A stretch of DNA of 11,585 nucleotides from JALYQB01 sp035640155. Its GTDB lineage: Bacteria > Actinomycetota > Actinomycetes > Mycobacteriales > Pseudonocardiaceae. The translations under genes and the position numbers were made by a program. The stretch is from positions 1 to 11,585 of the forward strand of contig DASQWR010000191.1 in assembly GCA_035640155.1 (NCBI GenBank). Reading direction: 5' to 3'. How positions within the stretch are numbered: the stretch's first letter is position 1; the number at the start of each line of letters is the position of its first letter. Shown here one piece after another: positions 10,864-11,585 of the stretch. Below the pieces are notes generated by a model that was given only the letters and a program-made list of their open reading frames with translations, did not search any database and was not told the origin of the DNA.

Positions 10864-11585
10864 CCCACCCGCGCCGCCAGGTGTGCTGCGATCCGCGCGG
10901 CGGCGGCGTCGGCGGTAGCGATGCAGGCGGGAATCCCCACGCCATGCAGGGTGGCGCCCGCAACGGCCAGTCCCGGCTGGGCGTCGACCGCAGCCTCAAT
11001 CGCCGCGATGACGTCGAGGTGCCCCGGCGCGTACTGGGGCAGCCCGCCGCCCCAGCGCGCCACCAGGGTGTCGACCGGCTCGGCGTCGATCCCGGTCAGG
11101 GCGGCGAGGTCCGCCCGCACCGCGGCCACCAGCTCGGCGTCGTCCCGCTGCAGCACCGCCACCTCGCCGTGACGGCCGAGCGACCCCCGGACGAGCAGCA
11201 CGCCCGGCCCGCGCAGGTGATCCCACTTGCGGCTGGAGAAGGTGAACGCCTTGACGGCATGCGGCTCCCCCGACGCGACGAGGACTCCGGACGCGGCGGG
11301 CAGCCGATCGGCTGCCGCTGCGGGCAGCGCGAGCCCGACCACCACCGAGGACGCCACCTCGACCTGCGCGGCGGCCACCGCGGCACCCGGCATCGGGTCC
11401 GCGAGCAGGCGGCGCAGCGCGGGAGCGGGCACGGCGAGGACCACCGCGTCGACGTCGAGCACCTCGGGTGACGCGGCGCTGCCGAGTTCGAGGCGCCAGC
11501 CGTGCTCGCGGCGGGCCAGCGCGCGCACCAGCAGGCTCCGGTGCACGATCGCGCCGGATGCCTGCACCAGCGCGTCGACAAGGCG
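10860..11585 (-). CDS. hemG: Coproporphyrinogen III oxidase HemG/HemY (CgoX), 3' part
   Basis: This is the C-terminal 241 residues of an FAD-dependent porphyrinogen oxidase; the N-terminal half with the dinucleotide-binding motif lies beyond the right edge. In this lineage the enzyme oxidises coproporphyrinogen III to coproporphyrin III ahead of ferrochelatase and HemQ. Supporting features are the conserved AFTFSSRKWDHL segment, the RWGGGLPQYAPGHLDVI segment and the C-terminal FAD-binding GLAVAGATLHGVGIPACI segment. The reading frame is open to the last base (RLVDAL...), so the gene is cut by the window and not by mutation. It is translationally coupled to hemQ. Confidence 0.93.
   Translation of the reverse strand, partial: RLVDALVQASGAIVHRSLLVRALARREHGWRLELGSAASPEVLDVDAVVLAVPAPALRRLLADPMPGAAVAAAQVEVASSVVVGLALPAAAADRLPAASGVLVASGEPHAVKAFTFSSRKWDHLRGPGVLLVRGSLGRHGEVAVLQRDDAELVAAVRADLAALTGIDAEPVDTLVARWGGGLPQYAPGHLDVIAAIEAAVDAQPGLAVAGATLHGVGIPACIATADAAAARIAAHLAARVG

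Noticed and set aside
1..11585. CRISPR arrays, insertion sequences or phage integration next to the tRNA genes
   Set aside because: I saw no regularly spaced repeats, no transposase or integrase gene and no repeated tRNA 3' end other than the second full tRNA-Val gene.

Overview
The window is GC-rich, gene-dense, high-GC Gram-positive DNA with many GTG starts and 4-base stop/start overlaps. An SsgA-like sporulation/cell-division protein, an actinobacterial-type HemQ, a stand-alone LigD-type polymerase and leaderless-style promoters point to a morphologically complex actinomycete. The family Pseudonocardiaceae is a reasonable guess but not proven. The order msrB / hemQ / hemG at the right end resembles the Mycobacterium tuberculosis Rv2674-Rv2677c neighbourhood, recalled from memory.

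Left part (1-3116): a tRNA-Val(CAC) gene on the minus strand lies downstream of a minus-strand operon. That operon encodes an ECF sigma factor, its membrane-anchored zinc-finger/RskA-type anti-sigma factor and a PGPGW-motif membrane protein. An SsgA-like gene diverges from it. It is followed by a good housekeeping promoter and a tRNA-Gly(GCC) / tRNA-Cys(GCA) / tRNA-Val(GAC) cluster. The two tRNA-Val genes are near-identical inverted copies about 3 kb apart.

Centre (3139-7412): this is the most interesting region, a nine-gene plus-strand operon that starts 22 bases after the CCA end of tRNA-Val(GAC). In order it encodes a second ECF sigma factor; a protein that looks like a zinc-finger anti-sigma domain fused to a degenerate Asp23 domain; an Asp23/Gls24 protein; a small Asp23-related protein; a mini-protein with a J-domain-like HPD motif; a DUF2273-like small membrane protein; another Asp23/Gls24 protein; a DUF6286-like two-TM protein; and an AmaP-like two-TM anchor. 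Most junctions are ATGA/GTGA overlaps, so the products are probably made together as an envelope-stress scaffold at the membrane. In Staphylococcus aureus Asp23, AmaP and a DUF2273 protein form a comparable SigB-controlled set. Here the set seems to carry its own sigma/anti-sigma switch, with the anti-sigma factor itself containing an Asp23-like part.

Right part (7432-11585): a VapBC-type toxin-antitoxin pair with an operator overlapping a leaderless promoter; a LigD-type primase-polymerase gene divergent from a small membrane protein gene across a 24-base intergenic region with overlapping -10 boxes; msrB (methionine sulfoxide reductase B) with a leaderless promoter; and, convergent to it, hemQ and the 3' part of hemG for the coproporphyrin-dependent haem pathway. 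The hemG gene runs off the right edge.
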